Assembly: GCA_010405405.1 (NCBI GenBank)
Contig: MU004232.1
Span: 1,817,481 to 1,881,480, forward strand
Direction of reading: 5' to 3'
Length of the DNA stretch: 64,000 nt
DNA from: Microthyrium microscopicum
Taxonomy: Eukaryota > Ascomycota > Dothideomycetes > Microthyriales > Microthyriaceae
The position numbers and the translations under genes were made by a program. The first letter of the stretch is position 1. The number at the start of each line of letters is the position of its first letter. Positions 1 through 12,200 of this stretch are shown in pieces. The notes beneath the pieces are model-generated. The model did no database searches, was not told where the DNA came from, and saw nothing but the letters and a program-made list of their open reading frames with translations.

Positions 1-1612
1 GCTATTTAGCTATTACTTAAGTATTTCTTAGATTAGAGAGTATATAAGCTTTATTTAGTATTATTACTTATTTTAGTAATCTTTCTTTATAATATTATAG
101 GTAGTTTAGTAGTATATAGTAAATTATTTATTACTAATAACTATATAAGTATTATAGTAAAGAGACTATTAGTACTTATATACTATATAGCTAGTTATTA
201 AGTCTAATAACTTTTAATTATATAAGGAAAAGTACTATTATTTATACTTTATAATATTCTCTATACTATAGTAGTATACTATTATATTTTTATAAACTAT
301 ATCTAAATATTTATTTAGAACTTATAGTAATATACTTTAATTAAGAATATTTTTAGTTCTAGTTTAGTTTTTATCTCTTTCTTTTTTTATAGTATATTAT
401 TTATTAATTATATTACTTATTTATAGTTAATATTCTACTTTTACTTTATTTCTAATTTCTTTTTTTATTATTTTAGTATATTAATTCTTTAAGCTATAAC
501 TTTAGTTATATATATCTATATTAGTTTAAGTATTACTAAGCTTCTTAGTTATTACTACTAGGGAAGTATCCTTTAGTTCCTTAAGAAGTTTACCTAGTAT
601 ATTTTAGTAATAATTTTACTTATTTTTTATATTACTATTAAGTCTTTATTCTTATTAGTATATTTCTTTATTAAAACTATAGTATTTATTTAAAATAGTT
701 TAACTTCTATTTTTTTATTTAATAAGATAATAAAAGTTCTTTAGTACTCTTCTATTATTTTATAAAGTATATTATTCTAAACTATTATTAGTAATTTATA
801 ATAATTCTTTAGTATCTTAAGAAATAGTAATCTTAGACTTTATACTTATATTTTATATATAAGAGTTAGCCTAATAACTACTATATAAAAGAGCTTTATC
901 TTTCTAAAAACTAGTCTTTATTTTAACTATACTATTTTTAAAAGTACTACTACTTACTTAAATCTTTTAATTCTAGTCTTTTTAATATAGTCTTTCTAGT
1001 TTATTCTTTTATTTATTTATATATTTAGTACTTTAATACTTTCTAGTATAAACTTAATAAATATACTATTTACTATTACTATAAATTATAAGTCTACTTC
1101 TAAGTAGTAAATATTCTAAGTAAAGTATATTACTTAATATTTATTAAGAATAAACTTTGCTTTATATTTATTTACTTAATTAGTATACTTCTAATAAGCC
1201 TTTTCTAATCTTATATAGTTCTTTTAGGTAGTATTACCTTATATAACTAATATAATATTATTTATAAAGCTAAATTTAAAGACGTTATTACTTATATTCT
1301 AAAAATATTTTAGTAGTTCTAATATAAAGAAGAAGAAGAAGATAAGTAAGAAAAAAGATCCTTAAAGGATCTTTATATTAGTTATTATTACTAAGCTTTA
1401 GTACCTAGTAAATATAATTTAGGTTATATAATTAGTAATAAAGCTTATTACTATATTAATTAGCTACTAAGAGACTCTCTTTATTTCTAAAATATAGAGG
1501 AGCTTTTTTAGATTAATATTATTATATACTTTTTAAAAATTAAAGCTAAGTACTAATACTATAGCTCTTATATTTCTTTTTTATACTACCTTAATAGTAC
1601 TTCTTAGGAGTT
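1..1612. other. AT-rich, RIP-type degenerate repeat, left flank of the LTR element
   Basis: This stretch is almost entirely A and T, rich in TA steps, with stops in every frame and no open frame of useful length. That pattern is what RIP leaves in repeated DNA of Pezizomycotina. A short near-perfect palindrome with 10-bp arms lies at 1354-1374. The sequence was cut by insertion of the LTR element at 1618, and the ATACT target copy at 1613-1617 belongs to this flank. It is therefore an older repeat than the element inside it. I could not assign it to a family. Confidence 0.75.
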
Positions 1613-1617
1613 ATACT

Positions 1618-1779
1618 TGTTATAGGTTAGATAACAAAGAGATAAGTTATATTGTAAGCCTACTAAATAGGAAGGTAACTTAGAGAGAAAGAAAAGTTAA
1701 GAGACTCTTCGATCAAGGTATTTATATATAATAGGGGTAGCCTAAACGAGTATAGCTTTAGGGGGTTCAACCCCTAACA
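1618..1779 (-). repeat. 3' LTR of the gypsy fossil
   Basis: This 162-bp direct repeat has the short inverted ends TGTTA...TAACA. It pairs with 9039-9200 without any length change, and all differences between the two are transitions. It is immediately preceded by the ATACT target copy and followed, on the internal side, by a run that is purine-rich on the minus strand and suits a polypurine tract. Confidence 0.93.
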
Positions 1780-2290
1780 TTACCTCTCCTATCTAAAAAA
1801 TTCTAGCTAAAATACTAAGTTAATTATAAGATCCTAATCTAATCTAGCTATATCTAACGCTTACTATTCTTATAGTTCGCAACGAAACTTCTATTTATAA
1901 TGTATAGATCTATATATTTACTTTTAGGTATAAAATATAAAGCTTAGGTTATTAACTATTAGTTCTATACTAGTATTTTGCCTATTTTAGACTAAATTCT
2001 AAATATAAGGCTCCTTTCTTAGCGTATAATATTAGTTCTTTTTAGTCATGATCCTATAAAGGTTACTTAATTAACAAGTCATCTTATTTATACTTAGTTA
2101 GAGCTCTATCACGATATTAAAGAATAAGATTAAAAGAACGTAACTACGGTTAAGTTACTATACTTCTACCTATACATTTAAAGGATATAAAGCAATATCA
2201 TTCTATAAAGTTAATTATTCTTCTTTTATTATACTTTAAATAAGCTTCTTCTCTTCTAATTAGTCCTTATTAAGTTTCTTCTTCCTTACC

Positions 2291-2336
2291 TAATTAATTA
2301 ATTAATTAATTAATTAATTAATTAATTAATTAATTA
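2291..2336. repeat. (TTAA)n tetranucleotide microsatellite
   Basis: About 46 bp of uninterrupted TAAT/TTAA tetranucleotide units lie inside the LTR element, in the stretch between the chromodomain remnant and the 3' LTR. Confidence 0.95.
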
Positions 2337-5300
2337 AGTAAGTTATTTATTATAATAGCTATAGCCTTACTAACTATATAGAGATAGCTACCCTAATTAT
2401 TAACGCTTTTAACAATATTATTAGCTTTAATAGTTATATCCTTATTATTATTACTTCTTTTTATATATATATTACTAACTATAATGCTCCTTAATCTTAT
2501 TTGCCTACTATGCACAAGGTAGCTATATATAAAGCCTATTAGAATAACGTAAATAAAGGCCTTTACCTTTTTAACTAAGTTCTACTTTATTACTAGAATA
2601 ATATTATTTATAACCCTTATTCCTATTTACTAACTACTCTCTAATATAAGAAGGTATATATAGTTATTAACTACTATAATCTACAAAACTATACTTTATT
2701 TAAGGTACTTTATATTAACTAAACTATACGTATTTCTCTAGCCTTTCTTAATTTATACTAACGTATTTATAGAGTAAAGCCCTTTATACTATAGCTAACT
2801 ATCCTTCTAACTTCTCTAATAAGTATCTTAACTTATTAAATATCTCCTCTAAGGGATTTACTAATAATTTATAGCCTAACGTTTATAGTATTATAATTTA
2901 TTAAAGCTCTCTTAGTACGATTTAGTTAACTAGTAGCTAAGCTAGTTATCTTAAAGCCTTAAGTATTTATTATATAGGTATCTTATAATTCTCTACTAAA
3001 AATAAGCAAAATAAGACTTATAAGAAGTAGCATTATACTTATTATATTAACTATTCTAATTTAAAGAATTAGCTATAATATATAGATTACGTTTAGCTTC
3101 TAGGATTTCGTAATAATATATATTTAAACTACGTCTATAATAATAATATTAGCTTAGGTAAGAAGTATTCTTATAATAATAAGAAGAAGGTTACTAAGAA
3201 GGATAAGAATCCTCTACTATTAACTATCTACTTTAGTCCTCCTATGCCTTAAGGTACTACTTAAGTTTATCTTCCTTAGTAATAGAGGTTTATTAGGTAT
3301 ATCTTATTTCTTTAGTTTTCTTATATTTTTATAATTTTCTAGTTTTATTTAGTAGGAAAGAGGGTCTTAGTATAGATAAAAAAAAAATATTTCTATATAT
3401 AAGTTATAAATAGCACCTCTAATTATATCTCTATAAAGTTAATTATTATAATAAAAGGGCTAGTTTTTAATCTTAGTTATACTTAAAAAATAGACTAGTT
3501 TAGTACTAATCTTCTATAATTATCTTATACATACTTTATCTTCTCTATCTACTTTACGTAGGCTTTTAACTATTTAATAAAGTTAATTAATTTTTCTATT
3601 ATATCTAAATAATCTACCTATTTAATAATATAGACTATATAAAGTTTGCCCTTTATTATCTTCTTATATTTTTTAGCTATAATCTCCTCTACTAGCTACT
3701 CCTCTTATTCTTCTCTATCTAAGTCCTTAACTAAGATTAGTAGTAGATAAAAATTATTTATATCTTAACTTAGGAATAGGTTATTTATTACTAGTCTAAG
3801 TAAGTTAACGTAGAATTTCTTAGTTCTTTATAGTATATTTAGTATAATTATATATAAGCTTACTACCTTTATAACTTAGAACTTAGAGTAATAGTAATTA
3901 AACTTCTTCTTTACTTATTTAGTCTTAATATTCTTTAAGTCTAGCTAGACCTAATTACTAACTTTATACTTAGGCGTTTAGATCCTTATTTAATTAACTT
4001 ATTTCTATATCCTTTCTTAGGTAAGGGTTATAGTATCTTAAGCTTATTCTATAGCTTTTAAAATTATATAAGTAGCTTCCTCCTTCCTCTCTTTTAAAAT
4101 ATCCTTTTATTTAGATAAGGAAACTTACTTAAAGAAGTCTAGAAAGATAAAGTTTTTAAAGCTATAAGATAGAAAGAAGAGTAAAAGTTCTATTATAAAT
4201 AAGCGCTATAAGTTAAGTATAAGTTAAAGTATTAGTATTAGTAAGAACTAGTTTAATTATATATAATTTATATATATTTATACTTTAGCTTTAATATCTA
4301 AGTTCTACTATTCTATAGAGCTATCTATCTAGGGGTAAAATATAATTAATAGCTATAGCTCTATTTATAGTAGCATATAGAACTTTATCTAGAAGTCTCC
4401 TATAAATACTAAGTTATAATTATAGATAATTACGTTAGGAATACTATAAAGGAAATAGACGCGTTATAAGAAAATAGCTATAATATCTTTAGCTTCTCTT
4501 TAAGCAAGAAAGATTAGGATTACTCCTTTACTTAGCTAATTAGTAATAACTATTAAGATTATATATCTATTTAATAGAGGAAGGTTTATTATAAAATCTA
4601 TAGATAGTTCTTACTATTATTAGCTTAAGATAAGTAAAGGCTTTAGGAAGCCTCTTTTCTACTTATAACTAATCTTTAATTAGCTATATATACTATAATT
4701 TCTTATAAAACGCCTTATATTAGCTACAATTCTAAGCTAGAAGAAGTATAGCTATAAAGCTTAGTAAGTACCTTTATAGCTAAGATAGCTTTAAGTTAAG
4801 GACGTATAAGCTACTTATAGTATTACTATCTATAAAGGTTCTAAATTTAAAATCTATAGTTATCCTCTTTAGCAAAGGTAATCCTTACTATTAATTAAGT
4901 AATTAAGAATAGAGATCTTAATACTTATAATTAATAAGGGAAACTTTTATTTACTAGCTTTAATCGTCTAATAAGCTACTTAATAGATATTATTAGCTTA
5001 TACTACTTTATTCTACTAGGTTACTAATAGTTTAGAGATATTTAGTATTAGTAGTAGTAAGCTAAGGATTAAAGCTTTATTAGCTAATAGAGTCTCTACT
5101 AATTTATTTTTAACTACTATAAGAAGAGCAATAATATAGACAAGTAAGGCTTATAATAGTTTAAGTAATTAATCTCCTTAGGTATAAAGTAGTTAAAAAG
5201 TTCTAGCCTAAATCCTTTTATTAGCTACGTCCTAAGGTATATCTTATTTATAATAAGAGAGACTATCTACTATGCTATTCTATAAGCCTAGTTAGTACTT

Positions 5301-8300
5301 AATTATTATATTATACTTTGTAAGTTTAATAGACTATTAAATATGCCTTTCTATAAGCTTCTATAGTTTTATAAAATACTCTAGGTTCTTATAATTAAAT
5401 ATTACTTTAAACTTCTTTACTATTTATAGCTCTAAGTCCTATTCTTCTAGAGTAAGTATAATTATAAGTATCTCTTTATTATAAATTAGGTAGTTACTTT
5501 AAGCAAAGTTATACTTTTTAAAGAAATAGGCTACTAGTTAAAACTTACCTATCTTATCCTTTTATGCTAGTATAGCTCCTAAAGAGTAACTAAAGGAGTT
5601 AATATAGATAAGAGTCTCTCTATTATAGTTAAATAAGGCTAGTATTTAGTTAATAGTAAAGAGCTATTTTAGCTCCTTAAATATAGCTCTCTTTAGGTCT
5701 TTAAATAAGAAGAGAACGTCCTTCTAGGTAAGTTAAACAAGAGGTTTTATAATTATTTAAAAGTTTAGTATAAACCTACGATAGAAGTTAATAAAGCTAA
5801 AGAAAGCTTAAACTTTATAAACGTTCTTAAGAGCCTCCTATTCTTAGATTGCTTTAACTTTAGCTAAGTCTATTAAGATTCCTTATCTAACCTTAATAAT
5901 ATAGCCTAGGTATATTGTCTAAGTAGTTATAAATTTATATTTCTAAATATTAAGGTAGAGTCTTACTTTTTATAGCTACTTAAGAACTTTATAGACGTAA
6001 GCCTTATATTACTTCCTAGTACCTAAGCTAAAAATTAAGACGTTGTCTAAGTATATAAAAACGTAGTTATCTAAAATATTCTAAAGGGTAGAGTTAATAA
6101 ACCTCTAAAAGGTACTTAAAGTATTTAATAACCTAAATAATATTACTATCTATTTAAATAAGCTATATTGTATCTAAAAGGCTATCTTCTACTTATTACC
6201 TTTATATATCTAAATCTTATAAAATGCTTAAGATACGTCTAGCTTAGTAAACTATTATGCCTTTCTTAAGGCGTTTAGTATCTTATAGACGAGTAGTAAG
6301 AGGTAATAGTCCTTTATAGTTAACTTATTTAATGCGTAGTAGTTATAATAAAACTAAATTAATCTATCTACTTTATAAATAAAGAGAACTAATGCTCTAA
6401 TAAGTAAGTTACTTACTTAAATAAACCTACTTTCTAGTAGATTATTAAGGATTCTTCTAAGGGCTAGTAATTCGTCCTAATTTATAAGGTATAATACCTA
6501 CTAAGGTAACTAAGGTTTCTTTCTATTAAAGTCTAGGATTAGGTTAATTTTATAGTCTATAAAAGGGCCTTAAATAGGTAGCTATTTATTAGCTAGCTCT
6601 CTTTAAAAGAGGTTAAGGTAATCTAAATACTATTTAGGAAGCTTTCTATAAGGGTTAATATACTTCTTTAGAGTAAGGGCTTTTTATAAGTCGTAAAAAC
6701 TTATAGTAAAGACTTATATAATTAGTATTAAGCCTTCTTAAGACTATTTTACCTACTTTCTAGCTTATTAAGTAAGCATTCTAAATACTATAGCCCTAAT
6801 TACTATATAATTATACTTCTTCTAAAGAGTCTTTAGACTTATAACTATATAACTTATTTTGTTAAAGACTAGCTTCTTAGGTTTTATATAAAGAATAATA
6901 TCCTATTTCTTTATCTAAGGTAGGCTAAGGATTATATCATAGCCTAAGGTCTCTTTTACTATAAAGGCTTAAATAGTTTCTTTATAGCCTTTAATATTAA
7001 TCTTTATAATTACTATTTTGTAGATTTCTCTAGCCTTACTATTTATCTTTTTAATAAAAATTGCCTAAGGTAGTAGTATATATTTAAGTTTACGTCTTTA
7101 AGTAAAGCAAAGACTTATAAGGGAATAGGTTAAGTAGCTACTATTAATAAAGCCTATATATAAAGAAAGTTAATTTACTATTAAAGGTATTAAAAAGGGC
7201 TTTATAACTATATTCTAAGTAAAGAACTTCTAATGCTATTTTAAAATAATATTTTTATAATTTTCTAGCTTAGTATTACGTCTTTAATCTAAGCTTACTA
7301 GTTTTCTAATTCTATATTAATAACGTTATATAGATTATTATAAGAATTATTATTTCTTAGCTAAGTAGTAGTAGCTCTTACTAGCTAGCTATTCTAGGGG
7401 ACGTCTAGAGTGTTAGTAATACTAGCTTAGAATCTACTAGTATTATCTTATAGGTATCTACCTCTAGTAGTGCTTCCTCTACCTTATCTTTATCTATAGC
7501 TAGCCTAGCTATAAAAAGAATTCTAACTTCTAAATAATGCTTAGGGCGCCTATTTATAATCCTAAATCCTATAATTAGCTAAGTTATAGCAAAAATAAAG
7601 GTTATTTTACTTATAATAGTCGTACTAAGCTTAGCTAGCTTTAACTTAGATGCCTTTTATTGTATCTAGATCTTAATTCCTAGATAGTTAACTCTATTAA
7701 GTACTTATTTTAGCGCTTAGGCCTCTTAGGCTATAATAGCTTATATAGGCTTAAACTATTTAATCCTAGGTCTTTAAAGCTTCTTAGGTAAAGGTATTTA
7801 AATTATTAGGCTAAGGGTAAGCAATTAGAGCTATCCTAAGACTAGAATCTATAGCGTTTTCTAAGAACTATATCTAGATAAGGATAGCCTAAAATTATAC
7901 TCTAGTATAAATAAGATACTACTAAAACTTAGCCTAAAAGATTCTCTATTCTCTACCTTCTTATTAGATTCCTTAGAGGTTTACTAAAGCTCTTATTTCT
8001 TTATACGAGTTATGAAAGAGAAGGTCTATCTATTCTATAAACTTACTAAAACTTATAATGCTATAGCTAGTAGGATTCTAAATCTAGGGAAAAACTTATT
8101 AGGTAGCATTTCTTATAAGCTAGCTAAATATATAGTAGATTTAGGCGTAGTTATCTATATAAATTTATTTATTAATATGTAATTTTGCTTTAATTATTTA
8201 GCAAAAACTAGGATAAAGGATTAAGTCCTTGTATAAATATTATTTTAAGTTTAGGAGAGCTAGTTAAAGGTTTCGTAGTAGTAGTTAAAGTAGCTTATAT

Positions 8301-9038
8301 TAGGTAGCTAAAGGATTTATTAAAGGAGGTAGAGGAAGAGCTACTAATCTAGCTATTATGATTAAAGTCTAAGGAGGATTAGCTTATAAAATTAGAGAAG
8401 GGTAGTAGCTATAGTTAGAGGTTTCTTTAGTAAAGGATATAGCTAATATTAAAGAAAGAGTTATATTAGGCGTTATAGATTCTCTCTAGAGTCGTTCTTA
8501 TTCTTACTACTACTACTAGGTTAGCGTCTTATAAGTAGTGTTATTTACTTGTTATATAAGGATCTTACTACTAGTATAAATATTAGTAAGCTATTTATTC
8601 TGGCTATTAACTTAGGCCTAGAGTTTAGCATAGACTACTATAATCTATTATGTATTCTTATTTAATTATATATAAATTTTGCTAGTTAACCTATTTAGTT
8701 ATTATAAGGCTTGTCTATAACTAGTAGTAGTTGTACGTAATTATGAAATAGATAAATTAAGCGTATCGTTAAGTAGTAAAATATTGTCTATTACTTGTTA
8801 TAAGCTATTATTAGTTGCCTCCTAGGATGCGTCTAAGTAGTTCTATAGCTCTATCTATTATTAGTTAATATACGTAAAGTATGCTTCTACGTTCTTATAA
8901 GTAAAGCCCTTAGAGAACGTTTCTCTATCTTGTCTAGCGATCGTTAGGCAAGAGGGATCTTAGTCTACCATTCTAGCTATTTATTAATAGACGAAGAGGG
9001 AGTAGGTAAAAAGAGGGGTTGGTTTTAAAGTTACCTAA

Positions 9039-9200
9039 TATTATAGGTTAGATAACGAAGAGACAAGTTATATTGTAAGCCTACTAAATAGGAAGGTAAC
9101 TTAGAGAGAAAGAAGAGTTAAGAGACTCTTTGATTAAGGTGTTTATATACAACAGGGGTAGCCCAAACGGGCATAGCTTTAGGGGGTTCAACCCCTAACA
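9039..9200 (-). repeat. 5' LTR of the gypsy fossil
   Basis: This is the partner of the 1618-1779 repeat, same length and about 93% identical. Read on the minus strand it starts TGTTAGGGG and contains a TATATAAA-type box about 50 bp in, as expected for U3. It is followed on the plus strand by the second ATACT target copy at 9201-9205. Confidence 0.93.
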
Positions 9201-9205
9201 ATACT

Positions 9206-12200
9206 ACTATTAGTATTAATTACTCTACTCTAGCTTTTATTTAGTTCTAAAGTAGTAAGTTATTATTCTTTATAAGTTAGGTAAGTTTATTAGTAATAAT
9301 CTTTTTAACTAACTTTACTATTATATTCTTAAGAATAATTAACTAGTAGGCTACTAGTAATAAGTAGTCTTTTTTACCTAGCTTTTTTAGTACTAGTATA
9401 TAGAATTACTTTAAATATTTTAAGATTATACTACTTATTAATATTTTACTAATTATAGGTATTAGTCTTTTACTAAATTTTATTAGTTTTAGATTATTAC
9501 TCTTCTTTTCTAGTTATATCTTAAGCCTAAGAGTCTTTAGAACCTTATTTAGTATATTAATAAGTCTTATTATCTTATAATTTAAGAGGCTATTAATTAC
9601 GTAATTTATTTCTTTTATTATTATCTTATAGTTTATTTTTAATTCTAAGAATAAAATAGTATTCTTTATATTACTAAGGTTTACTATCTTTATTTAAAAA
9701 AAGAACTTTATAAATAGTATATTTACTTTATCTTAATTATTATAAGTATAGTTATTACTAGTAGTTTATTTAAATACTAGTAAGTATAGGTCTTTTTTTA
9801 GTTTATTAGCTTTAGCTCTTATTTATTTACTTATTCTTTATAAGCCTTAGTTTTTATAGTATTTATAATCCTTTATAATCTTTTTTATAAAAGTTTACTA
9901 AGATACTACTTTATTTTAGCATAGAAATTTTCTTAGTTAGGCTATAACTAACTTATATATATACTTATCTTAATTAGTTCTTATTTAGAAGTATCTTTAT
10001 TTTATATAGTATTTTTTTTATATTAATAGAGTAGTTATAGATAACTATTTATATAAAGCTTACTTTAAAGGTTTTACTTTTAGATAGTAAATTTTTAGTA
10101 TTTTTATTATTACTCTATATAGGGCCTTTATTAATATATCTTTAGTATTCTATAAGCTATTATTTATATATTTAATAAATTATTTTATATCTAGTTTTTA
10201 TATATTATATTATACTTTTAGTATATACTTCTCTTATTTTAAGGTTAGCTAGATTAATACTAAGATATAATTTTTTATTAGTACTTAAGTATTAACTAGG
10301 CTATAAAACTCTAATTTTTCTTAAAAGAACTAGAATAGGAATATAAAGTTAATTATTATTTTTATTACTTTTACTTTTCTTCTTTTATATAACTTATAAG
10401 TTAGTTTTTTTTCTAGTATATATAGCTAGAGCTTTTACCTAATTATATTATAAAGTAAAGTATTTACTTAGAGTTTAGTAGCTAATACTACGCCTTTTTA
10501 TTAATAATAATAGTAGTTAAAGTCTTTTACTAATAAGATTTCTTTTTCTATTTTATTAATTACTTTTATTAGTATTAGGTATTTAGTAATATAGTTATAA
10601 TTATTTACTACTAAGCTTTTATTATATATATTAATAATTATTAGTATTATATACTTATACTAAAAGTATAATATTAAAATAAATTAGTTATAATATTTTA
10701 TTTATTAGTTCTTTATATTAAGTACTTTACTTATTATAAAGTATATTCTTAATTAATTATTCTAATTATATACTAATATATAGTTAAGGAGGTAGTATAT
10801 TCTTTCTAGCTTTATAATTTCTTTAAGGTCTTAAATTATTATAATTAATTACTTAGTATTATTTAGTATATTAAAGAATAGCTTTACTTCTTTTTTATTT
10901 AACTTTTTATAGTTATATTATATAATATTAATACTATTTATTTAAGTCTATTATTTAGATTCTATTTATTTTATTATTAGAGATTAGCTTAAAGTTATTT
11001 ATAGCCTATCTTACTTTTTTATAATTATTTTTTTATTAGTCTTCTAAGATACTATTTTTTATAGTTTATAAGCTATTATTACTTCTATTAAAGTTAAATA
11101 TATTTATAATTAATTTTTAAGTACTCTAGACTAAGTTATTATATATTTTATTTTTTATTTTTTATAATACTAATAGTCTTTTAAGGTTCTTAGTCTCTAC
11201 TTTTCTTTTTTTTATATTATTTATTATAATATATCTATTATTATTTATAAGCTAAATTAATATAATTTAGGTAGATATTATAGCTTTTATTTATTTTATA
11301 TATTTTTTATTTATTACTTAGAATTCTTTTATACTTTTAAAGTAAGTTTAGTATACTTTATATATATTTTTCTACTATATATAGTATCCTTAGCCTTATT
11401 CTTTCTTTTTTTTTTTTTTTTTTTATTATCTTTATAGTTAGAGTATTAAACTAAGCTTATCTTAGTATAGTTTTTAGTATTATAATTACTTATATATTTA
11501 CTATAGTTTAGTTTATATTAAGTATAAGCTATTTATATATAGCTTTAAACTTAGTAATAAAAGTACTATTTAGTAGTATATTTTAAGTTATATAATTTAG
11601 TAAAGAGCTTCTTTATCTTAATAATAAACTTTTTCTAGATAACCTTATTTCTTATTACTATTATTAAGTAGTATAGTATAAGTAATTCCTTAATATATAC
11701 CTTTTTATACTTTTTTAATTCTTTTTTTACTTATTTATACTCTACGTTTTTATAAAGTTACTAAACTACTCTTATTTTTAAGTATTTAAACTTTATCTTA
11801 TTTTTATTAACTAGTTTTTTAATTAGTTTACTATTATCTATATTCTTATTATAGACTATATCTAGTTTAAGTAAAGCTCTTAGAATCTTTATTAGATAGT
11901 TTTATTATAAGATCTAAATCTTATCTAAGCTTACCTAGTATAGCTTATTTTAAATATAGTCTTTATCTAATTATATATTAACTATAATATTAACGTTTTT
12001 ACTAAGTAGTAGCTTAATAGCTATTACTTATAAAATAGTTTCTTTAATCTTTTTAAATAGCTTTACTCTATTCTATTTATCTTTCTTTAATATATTTTTA
12101 ACTATTTTTATAATATTAATTTAAACTATTAAGCTTATAAAGAAGGCCTTTTAGTTAGGAATTAGTAAATTAGGTTCTTTTATAATCTTTACTTAGGAGT

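Larger units (their letters stand above)
1618..9200 (-). mobile_element. Ty3/gypsy chromodomain-type LTR retrotransposon fossil
   Basis: The element is 7,583 bp long, bounded by two 162-bp direct repeats that begin TG (or its transition product) and end CA on either strand, and flanked by the 5-bp target duplication ATACT (1613-1617 and 9201-9205). It reads on the minus strand. The 5' LTR is at 9039-9200 and carries a TATATAAA-like box in this orientation. A purine-rich tract (1780-1794 read on minus) lies just before the 3' LTR. Going downstream on the minus strand, weak remnants suggest a Gag zinc knuckle (near 7,560-7,620), the reverse-transcriptase active-site region (near 6,040-6,070), the integrase zinc-binding region (near 4,690-4,740) and a chromodomain (near 3,580-3,720). 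The order PR-RT-IN-chromodomain fits a Ty3/gypsy chromovirus. The copy is thoroughly broken, with very many breaks, and cannot be active. The LTRs differ at 12 of 162 sites, all transitions, so RIP rather than age dominates the divergence. The insertion looks relatively recent compared with its flanks. Confidence 0.9.

Noticed and set aside
1761-1779. B-box-like GGTTCAACCCC inside the LTRs, suggesting a SINE
   Set aside because: It is part of the LTR terminus with its own inverted ends and target duplication; no A box.
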